DNA of 64,000 bases from DASXHY01 sp035552155 (GTDB lineage: Bacteria > Verrucomicrobiota > Verrucomicrobiia > Limisphaerales > DASXHY01): contig DASZLX010000009.1 of NCBI GenBank assembly GCA_035552155.1, forward strand, positions 1 through 64,000, written 5' to 3'. Positions within the stretch are counted from its first letter, which is position 1. The number at the start of each line of letters is the position of its first letter. Positions 33,102 through 40,919 of this stretch are shown here, piece by piece. A program made the position numbers and the translations under genes. The notes under the pieces were generated by a model, which did not search any database, had not been told where the DNA came from, and worked only from the letters and a program-made list of their open reading frames with translations.

Positions 33102-33911
33102 TCAATAGAAGTAAAACGGTTGCGTGTTTGAGCTGTGGATGGCCGTGTGGCAGCCCGCCGTCCAGCAAGTGCCGAAGCGCAAAAAGCCGGAATGGTCGAC
33201 ATTGCCGATGTAGAAACCCGGGCCGACGGACGGCCCCTGCATCTGGGCGTGACATTTCAGGCAGAGGTTCATGTCCCGCTGCACGAGCATCTTTGCGTTG
33301 ATGGAACCATGCGGGCTGTGGCACACCGTGCAACCTTCGCGCATTGCGGCGTGCTCGAAAATAAACGGCCGGGTCTGTTCCCGATGACATTGGGCGCAGG
33401 TTTCGTTCTGGCGCGCCATGGCTAGGCCCCCCGCCGGTTTCATGATGTCCATGCCGTGTGGGTCGTGGCACTGGACGCAACTCATCTTGCCTTCGATCAC
33501 CGGGTGATGTTGCGGCAAATGGAATTCAGCGCGCGTTTCCTGATGGCAACGGAAGCAGGCCTCGGGGTCTTTGCCGGGATTGATGATGAATTTTTCCAAT
33601 CCGCCGCGTCCCGCCATGGCGATGTGCTTGCTGCCCGGTCCGTGGCAGGATTCGCAACCGGATTGGCCGGCCATTTGGGAGTTCCCCGAAGACAGCCGCG
33701 CGTGCGGGCTGGAGGGGAATACGCGGGAAATGTTCGGATGACAATCCCGGCAGGACTTGTCACCGACGAAAGTTGCGCCCTCAATTTCCAGGGGCGCCAC
33801 GACGGCCCGATCCGTGGAGCAGGAATTGAACAATAAGAGCAACGTTCCCGTACAGGCCGCGAGCGTCAGGGCACCGAAAATTTTAACGCGACTCAACTTG
33901 GAATGGCGCAT
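33102..33911 (-). CDS. Multiheme c-type cytochrome, DmsE/MtrA-like
   Basis: Periplasmic or outer-membrane-embedded electron carrier. Seven CXXCH sites at 54-58, 86-90, 119-123, 145-149, 172-176, 194-198 and 217-221, plus a C-X4-CH site (CWTAGCH, 249-255) followed by the TAIHSSN ending typical of DmsE-family cytochromes. Family members usually bind ten hemes, so this is a shorter eight-site form. The N-terminus has a hydrophobic segment ending in LFNSC, compatible with a lipoprotein signal. Directly upstream of the cytochrome-barrel gene, same strand, 32-bp gap. Confidence 0.88.
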   Translation of the reverse strand: MRHSKLSRVKIFGALTLAACTGTLLLLFNSCSTDRAVVAPLEIEGATFVGDKSCRDCHPNISRVFPSSPHARLSSGNSQMAGQSGCESCHGPGSKHIAMAGRGGLEKFIINPGKDPEACFRCHQETRAEFHLPQHHPVIEGKMSCVQCHDPHGMDIMKPAGGLAMARQNETCAQCHREQTRPFIFEHAAMREGCTVCHSPHGSINAKMLVQRDMNLCLKCHAQMQGPSVGPGFYIGNVDHSGFLRFGTCWTAGCHTAIHSSNTQPFYFY

Positions 33912-34045
33912 GAAGTGTGTGGGATGAGACCATTCATTTCGACCTAAGACTGACGGGATTGTCAGTTTGTTCCCAAAAAAAGTGTCTGATATGGCAGTGG
34001 CTAAAGTTTCGGGAACAAACCAGCTGATTAATCCTCTTAACGTCG

Positions 34046-35092
34046 ATGAAAGCCTACTCCTCGAATAACACGTGTCATTTCTTGCGGCGAATTTTCACCT
34101 GGGGCGCGATTATATCTGTCGCGGGGGCAACGTATGGCAGCACTTTTTGGAACGGAGACAATATCAGTTTCACCCAGGGCCAGGATGGACCTGCGGATGT
34201 AATAGTGCCCGGCGCGGTGGCCATTAACCGGGGCATCAATTTGTATATTTATAACTCCATCTCCGAGGGTGGGCCCGGCATTGGCTCGCCCGCGGATACA
34301 ATGTGGGCGGTGGGAACGTCAGATTTGATCGGCCATTTGAGCGCCGCCAATGTCGCCGGGCTGACTTTCGTCCCTTTCGGCGGCGCTACGCCTTCGGTGC
34401 GCACGACCGCTCAGGGCGCGCCGTGGTTTTCGGTAAATCCTTACATCCTTACCGGGGACGCGAGTGGCGGCCCGATTACTTTCGTCGTCCACCTGGTCAG
34501 CGAAGACATTTATCTGACGCTGACATTCAGCGACTGGGGACAGCACTTTGTCGGAGGCTTTTCTTATTCGCGTTCCACTCCCTCTGCGGTCACACCCCCG
34601 ACTCCGACAATTTCCATCACCAGCCCGGCCAACGGAGCGGTCTTCGCCGCGCCGGCCAATGTTAAATTCACCGTGAACGCCAGCGTGAGCGGCGGTTCTG
34701 TTACCAATGTCTCGTTTTTTAATGGCAGCACGTCTTTGGGTTCCAGCCAAACGCCTCCGTTTAATTTCACGAGTGGCGCACTCGGTGCCGGGTCGTATTC
34801 ATTGACCGCGGTCGCCACCGCCGCCGGCATTTCGGCCACCTCTACAGCTGTGAACGTGAGCGTCGTTGCGCCGGTGACAACCTCTCTTTCCGCTCCGACT
34901 GCGGCGAACAATCAATTCTCTTTCAGTTACAGCGCGAACTCGGGGCTTCGTTACGTGTTGGAGAGTTCCTCAAACCTGCTCAATTGGACACCGTTATTCA
35001 CCAATACCGCCGATGGTAGTTCGGTGTCATTCACAACGAATATTCTGCCCGCCGACGCTTTCTATCGCGTGGGGCGATTGCCGAATCCTTAA
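34046..35092 (+). CDS. Secreted protein with Ig-like domain
   Basis: 348 residues. A signal-like segment lies at about 12-32 (FLRRIFTWGAIISVAGATYGS). Residues about 33-180 are beta-rich with no family I know. Residues 190-275 form a bacterial Ig-like domain (ISITSPANGAVFAAPANVKF, NVSFFNGSTSLG, YSLTAVATAA). The last 65 residues (LESSSNLLNWTPLF ... FYRVG) match a C-terminal module common on verrucomicrobial exported proteins. A PEP-CTERM gene follows 23 bp downstream, so the two are probably co-transcribed. Function unknown. Confidence 0.8.
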   Translation: MKAYSSNNTCHFLRRIFTWGAIISVAGATYGSTFWNGDNISFTQGQDGPADVIVPGAVAINRGINLYIYNSISEGGPGIGSPADTMWAVGTSDLIGHLSAANVAGLTFVPFGGATPSVRTTAQGAPWFSVNPYILTGDASGGPITFVVHLVSEDIYLTLTFSDWGQHFVGGFSYSRSTPSAVTPPTPTISITSPANGAVFAAPANVKFTVNASVSGGSVTNVSFFNGSTSLGSSQTPPFNFTSGALGAGSYSLTAVATAAGISATSTAVNVSVVAPVTTSLSAPTAANNQFSFSYSANSGLRYVLESSSNLLNWTPLFTNTADGSSVSFTTNILPADAFYRVGRLPNP

Positions 35093-35115
35093 CGGAAGAT
35101 GCAGAAATACCCGCT

Positions 35116-35895
35116 ATGAAAATGCAGGCTAAATTCTGGAGCGCGCTCGCGGTGGCTCTTTTTGGCGCGGGCATTTGCCTGGGACAGGCTTCTTTTAGTT
35201 CGCAATCCGTTGCCGACGCGTTCGTGACGTCGGGCGGCAGTTTGAGTTCGAGTAATTTCGGCGGCGCCGGCGCTCTGTCACTTTCCGCCAGCGGATTGCC
35301 GCAGGGCGAATTTCAGAGCGTGTTGAAATTCAGTTTGGCGGGGGCGGAGAATTCGTTCAACGCGCAATTCGGCGTCGGCCAATGGACGGTTCAATCCGTC
35401 ACGTTGGAATTGACGTCTTCACCGCACGGCAATTCGATTTTCAATAACATCGCCGCGGGCCGGTTCAATGTCTCGCTGATGCAAAACAATTCATGGGTGG
35501 AAGGCACCGGCACCGGCGGCACGCCGACTTCGGACGGGATTTCCTTTGACAGCTTGCTCGGCGTCTACATCAACAACGCCGCCGATCAAGGGCTCGGAAC
35601 CTTCAGCTTTCCCGGCGGCAGCAGCGGGCAGAACGCCTACACGCTCGCGTTGTCGTCGGGATTGGTTTCGGACGTCATGTCGGGAGACGATGCCAGCCTG
35701 AGGTTGTTCGCCGCGGACAGCACTGTGAGTTATCTCTTCAGCTCGCGCAGCGGCGGAGCTCCGGCAGCGCAGCCTACCATAGTCGTGGAAGCGACCGCGG
35801 TGCCGGAGCCGGGTAGTGTGCTGCTTTGCGCGGCGGCCCTAATCATGTTTTTGCTTTTGCAATCGGTCCGTCGCTGGATTCGGCGGCAGCGATGA
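35116..35895 (+). CDS. PEP-CTERM sorting domain protein
   Basis: 259 residues. Signal peptide 1-24 (GAGICLGQA), a Ser/Gly/Asn-rich beta domain with DNRLRE-like features (DAFVTSGGSL, SVLKFSLAGAENSFNAQFG), and a C-terminal PEP-CTERM signal: VPEPGS, a membrane helix (VLLCAAALIMFLLLQS) and an Arg-rich end (RRWIRRQR). It is expected to be processed by an exosortase and exported with exopolysaccharide. Followed by an intrinsic terminator. Confidence 0.9.
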   Translation: MKMQAKFWSALAVALFGAGICLGQASFSSQSVADAFVTSGGSLSSSNFGGAGALSLSASGLPQGEFQSVLKFSLAGAENSFNAQFGVGQWTVQSVTLELTSSPHGNSIFNNIAAGRFNVSLMQNNSWVEGTGTGGTPTSDGISFDSLLGVYINNAADQGLGTFSFPGGSSGQNAYTLALSSGLVSDVMSGDDASLRLFAADSTVSYLFSSRSGGAPAAQPTIVVEATAVPEPGSVLLCAAALIMFLLLQSVRRWIRRQR

Positions 35896-35952
35896 TTGGT
35901 TGATTTCGTTTGCCGCACAGTTCACCCAAGAAGCGAACATTGTAGGCAAGCG

Positions 35953-35995
35953 ACACCCGGAGCGTGGAGTGGGATTCGGCTCCGGGTGTTTTTTT
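35953..35995 (+). terminator. Intrinsic terminator after the PEP-CTERM gene
   Basis: A perfect 11-bp stem (ACACCCGGAGC at 35953-35963 with its complement at 35979-35989), 15-nt loop and seven T. It ends the secreted-protein/PEP-CTERM unit, 58 bp past the stop codon. Confidence 0.92.
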
Positions 35996-35996
35996 G

Positions 35997-36071
35997 GCGG
36001 TGTCTTAATTACATTTGGATGCGCCAAGGTTCCTGCCAGCAAGCATGGCTGCGTCCGGGTTAAGACACCGC
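35997..36071. repeat. Perfect 12-bp inverted repeat before rdgB
   Basis: GCGGTGTCTTAA (35997-36008) and TTAAGACACCGC (36060-36071), perfectly complementary, with a 51-nt interior, followed by CTTTTTCC. It lies between the PEP-CTERM terminator and rdgB and would be in an rdgB leader or act as a weak second terminator. Confidence 0.6.
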
Positions 36072-36123
36072 TTTTTCCGGAGCGTGACAATCACTTCGCG
36101 CTCGCGGTAGCATTCCTCATTCA

Positions 36124-36843
36124 ATGAATGCATCGGCGTCGATCACATTTCTGATTGCCACTCGCAACGCGCACAAGGTAGGCGAAATCCGCGCCATTCT
36201 CGGCGAAAAATATCGGTATCTTACGCTCAATGATTTTCCGGGCGCGCCCAAAGTGGTTGAAGACGCCGACACCTTCGCCGGCAACGCCTCCAAAAAAGCC
36301 GTGGAACTTGCCAAATGGCTTGCGGCAACTCGAAACTCAAAAGCCGAAACCGGAAATTTTTTTGTCCTGGCGGACGACTCGGGCCTGGAAGTGGATGTGT
36401 TGAAAGGCGCGCCCGGCGTTTACTCCGCCCGCTTCGCCGCGCTGGATTCAGGCGAACCGGACAATTCGCCGGATGCGGAGAACAACGCCAAGCTGCTGCG
36501 CCTTTTGAAGGATGTCCCGGCGGAAAAACGGACCGCGCGCTTCCGCTGCCTGCTGGCGCTGACGCCCGTCGAACTCGAAATCCCAAAGCGGGAACACGAA
36601 ACTTCCGCTTCGCCGGTGTGTTATGCAGACGAACTCGAACTGCAAACTGAAATTTTCGACGGCGCTTGCGAAGGCCGAATCGATTTGGATCCGCGCGGAA
36701 AAGGCGGCTTCGGCTACGATCCGTTATTTATTCCGAGTGGCTTCGAAAAATCCTTTGCCGAATTAGGCGAAGACATCAAAAACAAACTAAGCCATCGCTC
36801 GAAAGCTTTGGCGAAATTGAAGGAGCGGTTGGCGAAACTGTAG
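36124..36843 (+). CDS. rdgB: Non-canonical purine NTP pyrophosphatase RdgB/HAM1
   Basis: Hydrolyses dITP/XTP to monophosphates to keep deaminated purines out of DNA and RNA. Signatures: LIATRNAHKVGEI, the catalytic VLADDSGLEVDVL, GAPGVYSARFA and RGKGGFGYDPLFIP, then the SHRSKAL end. 239 residues, about 40 more than usual. The extra residues are two insertions: about 67-76 (ATRNSKAE region) before VLADDSG, and about 150-175 between LALTPVE and DGACEGRI. The underlying DNA is of AACTCGAAATCCCAAA type, possibly repeat-derived. Convergent with the inositol monophosphatase gene. Confidence 0.92.
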   Translation: MNASASITFLIATRNAHKVGEIRAILGEKYRYLTLNDFPGAPKVVEDADTFAGNASKKAVELAKWLAATRNSKAETGNFFVLADDSGLEVDVLKGAPGVYSARFAALDSGEPDNSPDAENNAKLLRLLKDVPAEKRTARFRCLLALTPVELEIPKREHETSASPVCYADELELQTEIFDGACEGRIDLDPRGKGGFGYDPLFIPSGFEKSFAELGEDIKNKLSHRSKALAKLKERLAKL

Positions 36844-36863
36844 AAACTCCAGGTTCCGGAAGT

Positions 36864-37691
36864 TTACTTCGGCAACGGCAGTTTTTTGTGCACCCATCCG
36901 TTGCTGGCGATCATGCGGAACTTGTGAGGGCCGTGCGTGGCTTCATGCCAGAATTTTCCCCCGGCGCATTCCAGAATCAGGCCGCCCGCCGCGATGTCCC
37001 AGAGACTGATGCCGCGTTCGATATAGGCATCCAACCGGCCGTTGGCAACGTAGGTCAATGCCAGCGCCGCCGAACCCAACATGCGGATTTTTTGGACGCG
37101 GCGCGCGATCCAGGTGAAATAGGGCAGGGCGCGTTCGAGGTTCGAACGGTTTTTGGCAAACCCAATGGATACAATGCACTGCTTGAGCTTCCGGTGGTTG
37201 CTCACGCGAATCACCCGGCCATTCATTCGCGCCGCCTGCCCGCGAATGGCCGTCCACAGTTCGTCCTGGAACGGGTCGTAAACCACGCCCAGAAGAGTGA
37301 CGTGTGATGAGTGATGAGTGATGAGTTTCCGACGCGCTCCGCCCTCGTGCCGGCCTTCGACCCTTTGCTGCAGCGCAATCGATACGCTCGCGTGCGGAAT
37401 GCCGTGCGCGAAATTAACCGTGCCGTCGATCGGATCCACCACCCAACGATATTCCGCGTTTGGTTCGCCCGCTTCGCCTTCTTCTCCGAGCAACGAAATT
37501 TGTGGAAAAGCAGTGTGCAGTTTTCTTTCGATCAGCTTTTGGCAACGCACGTCGAGTTCGAGTTTGATGTCGTGCGAGGTGATTTCGTTCGCCTTTTTCT
37601 TCGCTGTAAGATTTTTGCGCATGATGGCGCCGGCGGCTTTTGCGGCATCAACGGCCGAGGCCAGCGCTTTTTCAGGTGAGACGTCGTTCAT
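36864..37691 (-). CDS. Inositol monophosphatase family protein
   Basis: Mg-dependent sugar-phosphate phosphatase of the IMPase/SuhB family. Metal motifs: LGEEGEAGE, WVVDPIDGTVNFAHG and the C-terminal WDIAAGGLILECAGG. The ATG at 37691 is preferred; a TTG at 37706 overlaps the valS stop. 275 residues. Between the IALQ helix and VVYDPFQDELW, where family members usually have fewer than ten residues, there is a longer Arg/His/Ser-rich insertion encoded partly by tandem GTGATGA repeats. 11 bp downstream of valS. Substrate unknown. Confidence 0.9.
   Translation of the reverse strand: MNDVSPEKALASAVDAAKAAGAIMRKNLTAKKKANEITSHDIKLELDVRCQKLIERKLHTAFPQISLLGEEGEAGEPNAEYRWVVDPIDGTVNFAHGIPHASVSIALQQRVEGRHEGGARRKLITHHSSHVTLLGVVYDPFQDELWTAIRGQAARMNGRVIRVSNHRKLKQCIVSIGFAKNRSNLERALPYFTWIARRVQKIRMLGSAALALTYVANGRLDAYIERGISLWDIAAGGLILECAGGKFWHEATHGPHKFRMIASNGWVHKKLPLPK
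37304..37327. repeat. GTGATGA heptamer array inside the inositol monophosphatase gene
   Basis: Three tandem GTGATGA units on the plus strand. In the gene (minus) they encode LITHHSS. Three heptamers equal 21 nt, so the reading frame is kept. Ends are accurate to about one base. Confidence 0.85.
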
Positions 37692-37702
37692 AAAACTTTC
37701 GC

Positions 37703-40441
37703 TCAACCTTCCAGAGCTTTCAGCGCTTCCAGCACATGCTCCAGCTTGGCTTTCAAATCGATGGCGCGCTGTTGGTGCTCGGCCAAAACCTGCGGCGGGA
37801 CTTTCTGAACGAAATTGGGATTCCCGAGCTTTTGCTCGGTTTTCTCGATGTCGCCCTGGAGTTTTTCCTCCTCTTTTTTCAGACGCACTTTTTCCGCCGC
37901 CACATCAACGTAGCCTTCCAAGGGCAGAAAAATCTCGCCCAATTGCGTGCGCGCCGCCGGCGTACCTTTCGGAGCCTGGTAATTTTCGTTCACTTCCAAT
38001 GCTTCCGCATTGAGCAGGAGCTTGATGACTTCGAGATCGTTGGGCGGCGTGAAATTCACCGGTTTGAAAATGTATTTCACTTTTTTGCCCGCGGAAATAT
38101 TTCCGGCGCGGCGCAGATTGCGGCCCTGCGTCACGAGGTCATATTTCGCGTTGACCATATCGAGGTAACAATCGTCGAGGCCGTAATGGCCCTTGAAATC
38201 TTCATCGAGCGGTTTGGGCCAGCGCGCATACATAATGGTCCTGCCGCCCTGGTCGTCCGGCATGTCTTCCGCGTAACCCATGCCGTGCCACAATTCCTCG
38301 GTGATGAACGGCAGGAAGGGATGAAAGAGACGCAGCGTGTGGGACAGGATGAAATCAATCACGGCCAGTGTATTCGCTTTGCGTGCGGCGTCATCGCCAT
38401 GCAGCACAGCCTTGCTCGCCTCCACGTACCAATCGCAATACTCGTTCCAGAAAAAGCGATACAATCCCTGCACCGCCGTGCTGAAATTGTAACTGTTCAA
38501 CGCCTCGGTGATTTCCAAAATCGCGGCGTCGAGCTTCAACAAAATCCATTTGTCATCGCTGGAGAGCAATTGCGGGTTGATTTCCTCCTGCACCTGGCCG
38601 CCCTGCATCTGGCGGAAACGGCAGGCATTCCAAAGCTTGTTGCAGAAGTTGCGGCCCAATTCGACGTCTTTTTCATCGAACAACACGTCCTGGCCGAGCG
38701 GCGCGCTGCGCATGGTGCCGAAGCGGAGGGCGTCTGCGCCGTAACGAGCGATGAGGTCGAGCGGGTCGGGCGAGTTACCGAGAGTCTTGGACATCTTGCG
38801 ACCTTGCTTGTCGCGAATGATGCCGGTGAAATAGACATTGCGGAACGGCAGGTCTCCCATGAACTCGTAGCCGGCCATGATCATGCGTGCGACCCAGAAG
38901 AAAATGATGTCCGGGCCGGTCACGAGATCGGTGGTGGGATAAAATTTCTTCAACGTGTCGGTTTGTTCCGGCCAGCCCATCGTGGCGAAGGGCCAGAGCC
39001 AGGAGCTGAACCAGGTGTCGAGGACGTCGGAGTCCTGGTCCCAATTCTCCGCATCTGGCGGCGGTTGCACGTCGCACCATATTTCCGGAACGACGGATGA
39101 GGGAGGACGAACGGACTGCGAGGGCGGTTTTCCGCCATTCGTCGATCGTGCTTCGTCATTTTTTCGGTACCAGACCGGAATCCGATGCCCCCACCAAAGC
39201 TGGCGGCTGATGCACCAGTCCTGGATGTTCGTCAGCCAATGGTCGTAAACCTTGGCCCAGCGATCGGGGTGAAATTTCATGCGGCTTTCCGCAACGCACG
39301 ACTGCGATTCCTTCACCGCCGGATATTTCAAAAACCATTGCTCACTCAGGCGCGGTTCGATGGGAACGTCGGCGCGCTGGCTGAAACCGACGTTGTGCTC
39401 GTAGGGTTTTTCTTCCACGAGCACGCCCAACTCTTTCAGGCGCTCCACGGCGACATCACGCGCTTCGAAACGATCCAAGCCGGCAAGGCTTTCGCCGGCG
39501 AGATCGTTCATGGTGCCGTCCGGATTCATGATGTCCACGATGGGCAATTTGTGGCGCTGGCCGATTTCGAAGTCGGCCTTGTCGTGCGCGGGCGTGACTT
39601 TGAGAACGCCGGTGCCGAATTCAAAATCCACGTGTTCATCGCCGATGATCGGGATGAGCTTCTTTTCCGCCGGCATATGGACGGGGAGGGGACGAATGAC
39701 GTGCTTGCCGATGAGATGCGCGTAGCGCGGGTCTTTCGGGTTCACGGCCACGGCGGTATCGCCGGGAATGGTTTCGGGACGGGTGGTGGCGATGGTAAGC
39801 CAGGTGTTCGACTCTTCCGAAACCTGCACCTTGAAGTAATACATGAAACCTTTTTGCGGTTTCATTTCCACTTCTTCGTCGGACAGGGCGGTTTGCGAAA
39901 CGGGGCACCAGTTCACCATGCGTTTGCCGCGGTAGATGAGGCCCTTCTTGTAAAGCTCCACGAACACCTTTTGCACGCAGCGCGAGTATTCGGGGTCCAT
40001 GGTGAACCGTTCGCGGGTCCAATCGCATGAGCAGCCGAGTTTCTTGAGCTGGTTGATGATGATGCCGCCGTGCTTTTCCTTCCAGGCCCAGACGCGTTTC
40101 AAAAATTCCTCGCGGCCGAGATCGTATTTGGTTTTGCGCTCCTCTTTTTTGAGGGCGCGCTCCACCTGCACCTGGGTGGCGATGCCGGCGTGATCGGTGC
40201 CGGGCAGCCAAAGCACTTCCTTGCCGTCCATGCGCGCCTTGCGGCTGAGAATGTCCTGGATGGTGTTGTTGAGCACATGGCCCATGTGCAGCATGCCGGT
40301 GACGTTGGGCGGCGGGATGACAATGGAGTAGGCGGGTTTGAGGGATTTCGCGTTCGCGGTGAAGCACGAATTCTCCTGCCAAAACTGATACCATTTTTCT
40401 TCGACTGCCTGCGGCTCGTATGCTTTGGGAATTTCGGACAT
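37703..40441 (-). CDS. valS: Valyl-tRNA synthetase
   Basis: Class I synthetase for valine. HIGH motif in PPPNVTGMLHMGHVL, editing-domain motif TTRPETIPGDTAVAV, KMSKS in GRKMSKTLGNSPDP, anticodon domain, and a C-terminal coiled coil (about 845-912, KVRLKKEEEKLQGDIEKTEQ by position). 912 residues. About residues 427-452, between PVWYRKN and EIWCD, there is a Pro/Ser-rich stretch where most ValRS have a short loop; its DNA contains inverted GACGAAT-like units. A GxxExxY gene lies 46 bp upstream. Confidence 0.97.
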   Translation of the reverse strand: MSEIPKAYEPQAVEEKWYQFWQENSCFTANAKSLKPAYSIVIPPPNVTGMLHMGHVLNNTIQDILSRKARMDGKEVLWLPGTDHAGIATQVQVERALKKEERKTKYDLGREEFLKRVWAWKEKHGGIIINQLKKLGCSCDWTRERFTMDPEYSRCVQKVFVELYKKGLIYRGKRMVNWCPVSQTALSDEEVEMKPQKGFMYYFKVQVSEESNTWLTIATTRPETIPGDTAVAVNPKDPRYAHLIGKHVIRPLPVHMPAEKKLIPIIGDEHVDFEFGTGVLKVTPAHDKADFEIGQRHKLPIVDIMNPDGTMNDLAGESLAGLDRFEARDVAVERLKELGVLVEEKPYEHNVGFSQRADVPIEPRLSEQWFLKYPAVKESQSCVAESRMKFHPDRWAKVYDHWLTNIQDWCISRQLWWGHRIPVWYRKNDEARSTNGGKPPSQSVRPPSSVVPEIWCDVQPPPDAENWDQDSDVLDTWFSSWLWPFATMGWPEQTDTLKKFYPTTDLVTGPDIIFFWVARMIMAGYEFMGDLPFRNVYFTGIIRDKQGRKMSKTLGNSPDPLDLIARYGADALRFGTMRSAPLGQDVLFDEKDVELGRNFCNKLWNACRFRQMQGGQVQEEINPQLLSSDDKWILLKLDAAILEITEALNSYNFSTAVQGLYRFFWNEYCDWYVEASKAVLHGDDAARKANTLAVIDFILSHTLRLFHPFLPFITEELWHGMGYAEDMPDDQGGRTIMYARWPKPLDEDFKGHYGLDDCYLDMVNAKYDLVTQGRNLRRAGNISAGKKVKYIFKPVNFTPPNDLEVIKLLLNAEALEVNENYQAPKGTPAARTQLGEIFLPLEGYVDVAAEKVRLKKEEEKLQGDIEKTEQKLGNPNFVQKVPPQVLAEHQQRAIDLKAKLEHVLEALKALEG
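39084..39163. repeat. Repeat-like segment inside valS
   Basis: Contains a GGGCGG-TTTT-CCGCC hairpin (39122-39136) flanked by GACGAACGGA on one side and ATTCGTCGAT, CTTCGTCAT on the other, i.e. GACGAA-type units in both orientations. It matches the extra Ser/Pro/Arg-rich loop of ValRS. Confidence 0.55.
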
Positions 40442-40449
40442 AAATTTTT

Positions 40450-40917
40450 AACCACGGATGAACACAAATTAACACGGATAAAAAAATTAAAGAACAATCC
40501 GATCCCATCCCAAGCGAGCGTGTTTGAAATTTAAGATCAAACCGACGCGCAGCTTCGTAATTCGAAGGTAATTTAACATCTGCCCGCGCTCATGGTCGGT
40601 GATTCTGTCGATCACCTTGGTATCCACAATCACCGAGCCGAAAACAATAAGGTCTGGAATAAACAACCCCACTTGCTCGCCTCGGAACAAAACCGAAAAG
40701 TTTCTTTGCTGATCGAAGCCGATCGCATCCCTTTTGAAAAGTATGGTTAACGAGTTTTCATAAACTTTCTCGTTCAATCCGTGACCGAGTTCATTGAGTA
40801 CAACGAAAGCATGACCGATAATTCGTTGAGTCTCATCTTTCAAAATGAGCTTGGAATCGGCGCCACGATTTAAATCCGGAGTAGCATCCGTGTTCATCCG
40901 TATTTATCCGTGGTTAA
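40450..40917. repeat. Inverted CCACGGAT-type arms flanking a GxxExxY gene
   Basis: Left arm 40450-40480: AACCACGGATGAACACAAAT then TAACACGGAT. Right arm 40886-40917: ATCCGTGTTCATCCG then TATTTATCCGTGGTTA, the reverse complement design. The pair bounds a 411-bp gene almost exactly. The right arm contains the start codon of that gene (ATGAACACGGAT). Confidence 0.8.
40487..40897 (-). CDS. GxxExxY family protein (PD-(D/E)XK nuclease superfamily)
   Basis: 136 residues. The naming motif is GLNEKVY (40-46), with the following YENSL. A nuclease-like core follows: FIPDLIVFG and VIVDTKVID supply the PD...DxK pattern, and RGQMLNYLRITKLRVGLILNF is the conserved QxxxYL helix and strand. The family is widespread, often in many copies per genome, and its function is not established. 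Here the gene sits alone between two inverted repeat arms, and its first six codons (MNTDAT) come from the arm itself. It could be a mobile unit or a retained passenger. Confidence 0.9.
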   Translation of the reverse strand: MNTDATPDLNRGADSKLILKDETQRIIGHAFVVLNELGHGLNEKVYENSLTILFKRDAIGFDQQRNFSVLFRGEQVGLFIPDLIVFGSVIVDTKVIDRITDHERGQMLNYLRITKLRVGLILNFKHARLGWDRIVL

Positions 40918-40919
40918 GA

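Noticed and set aside
33070..33480. Extension of the cytochrome-barrel gene to 33480
   Set aside because: The extra codons overlap the multiheme cytochrome gene in another frame and lack a signal peptide; the internal ATG at 33069 begins a proper signal.
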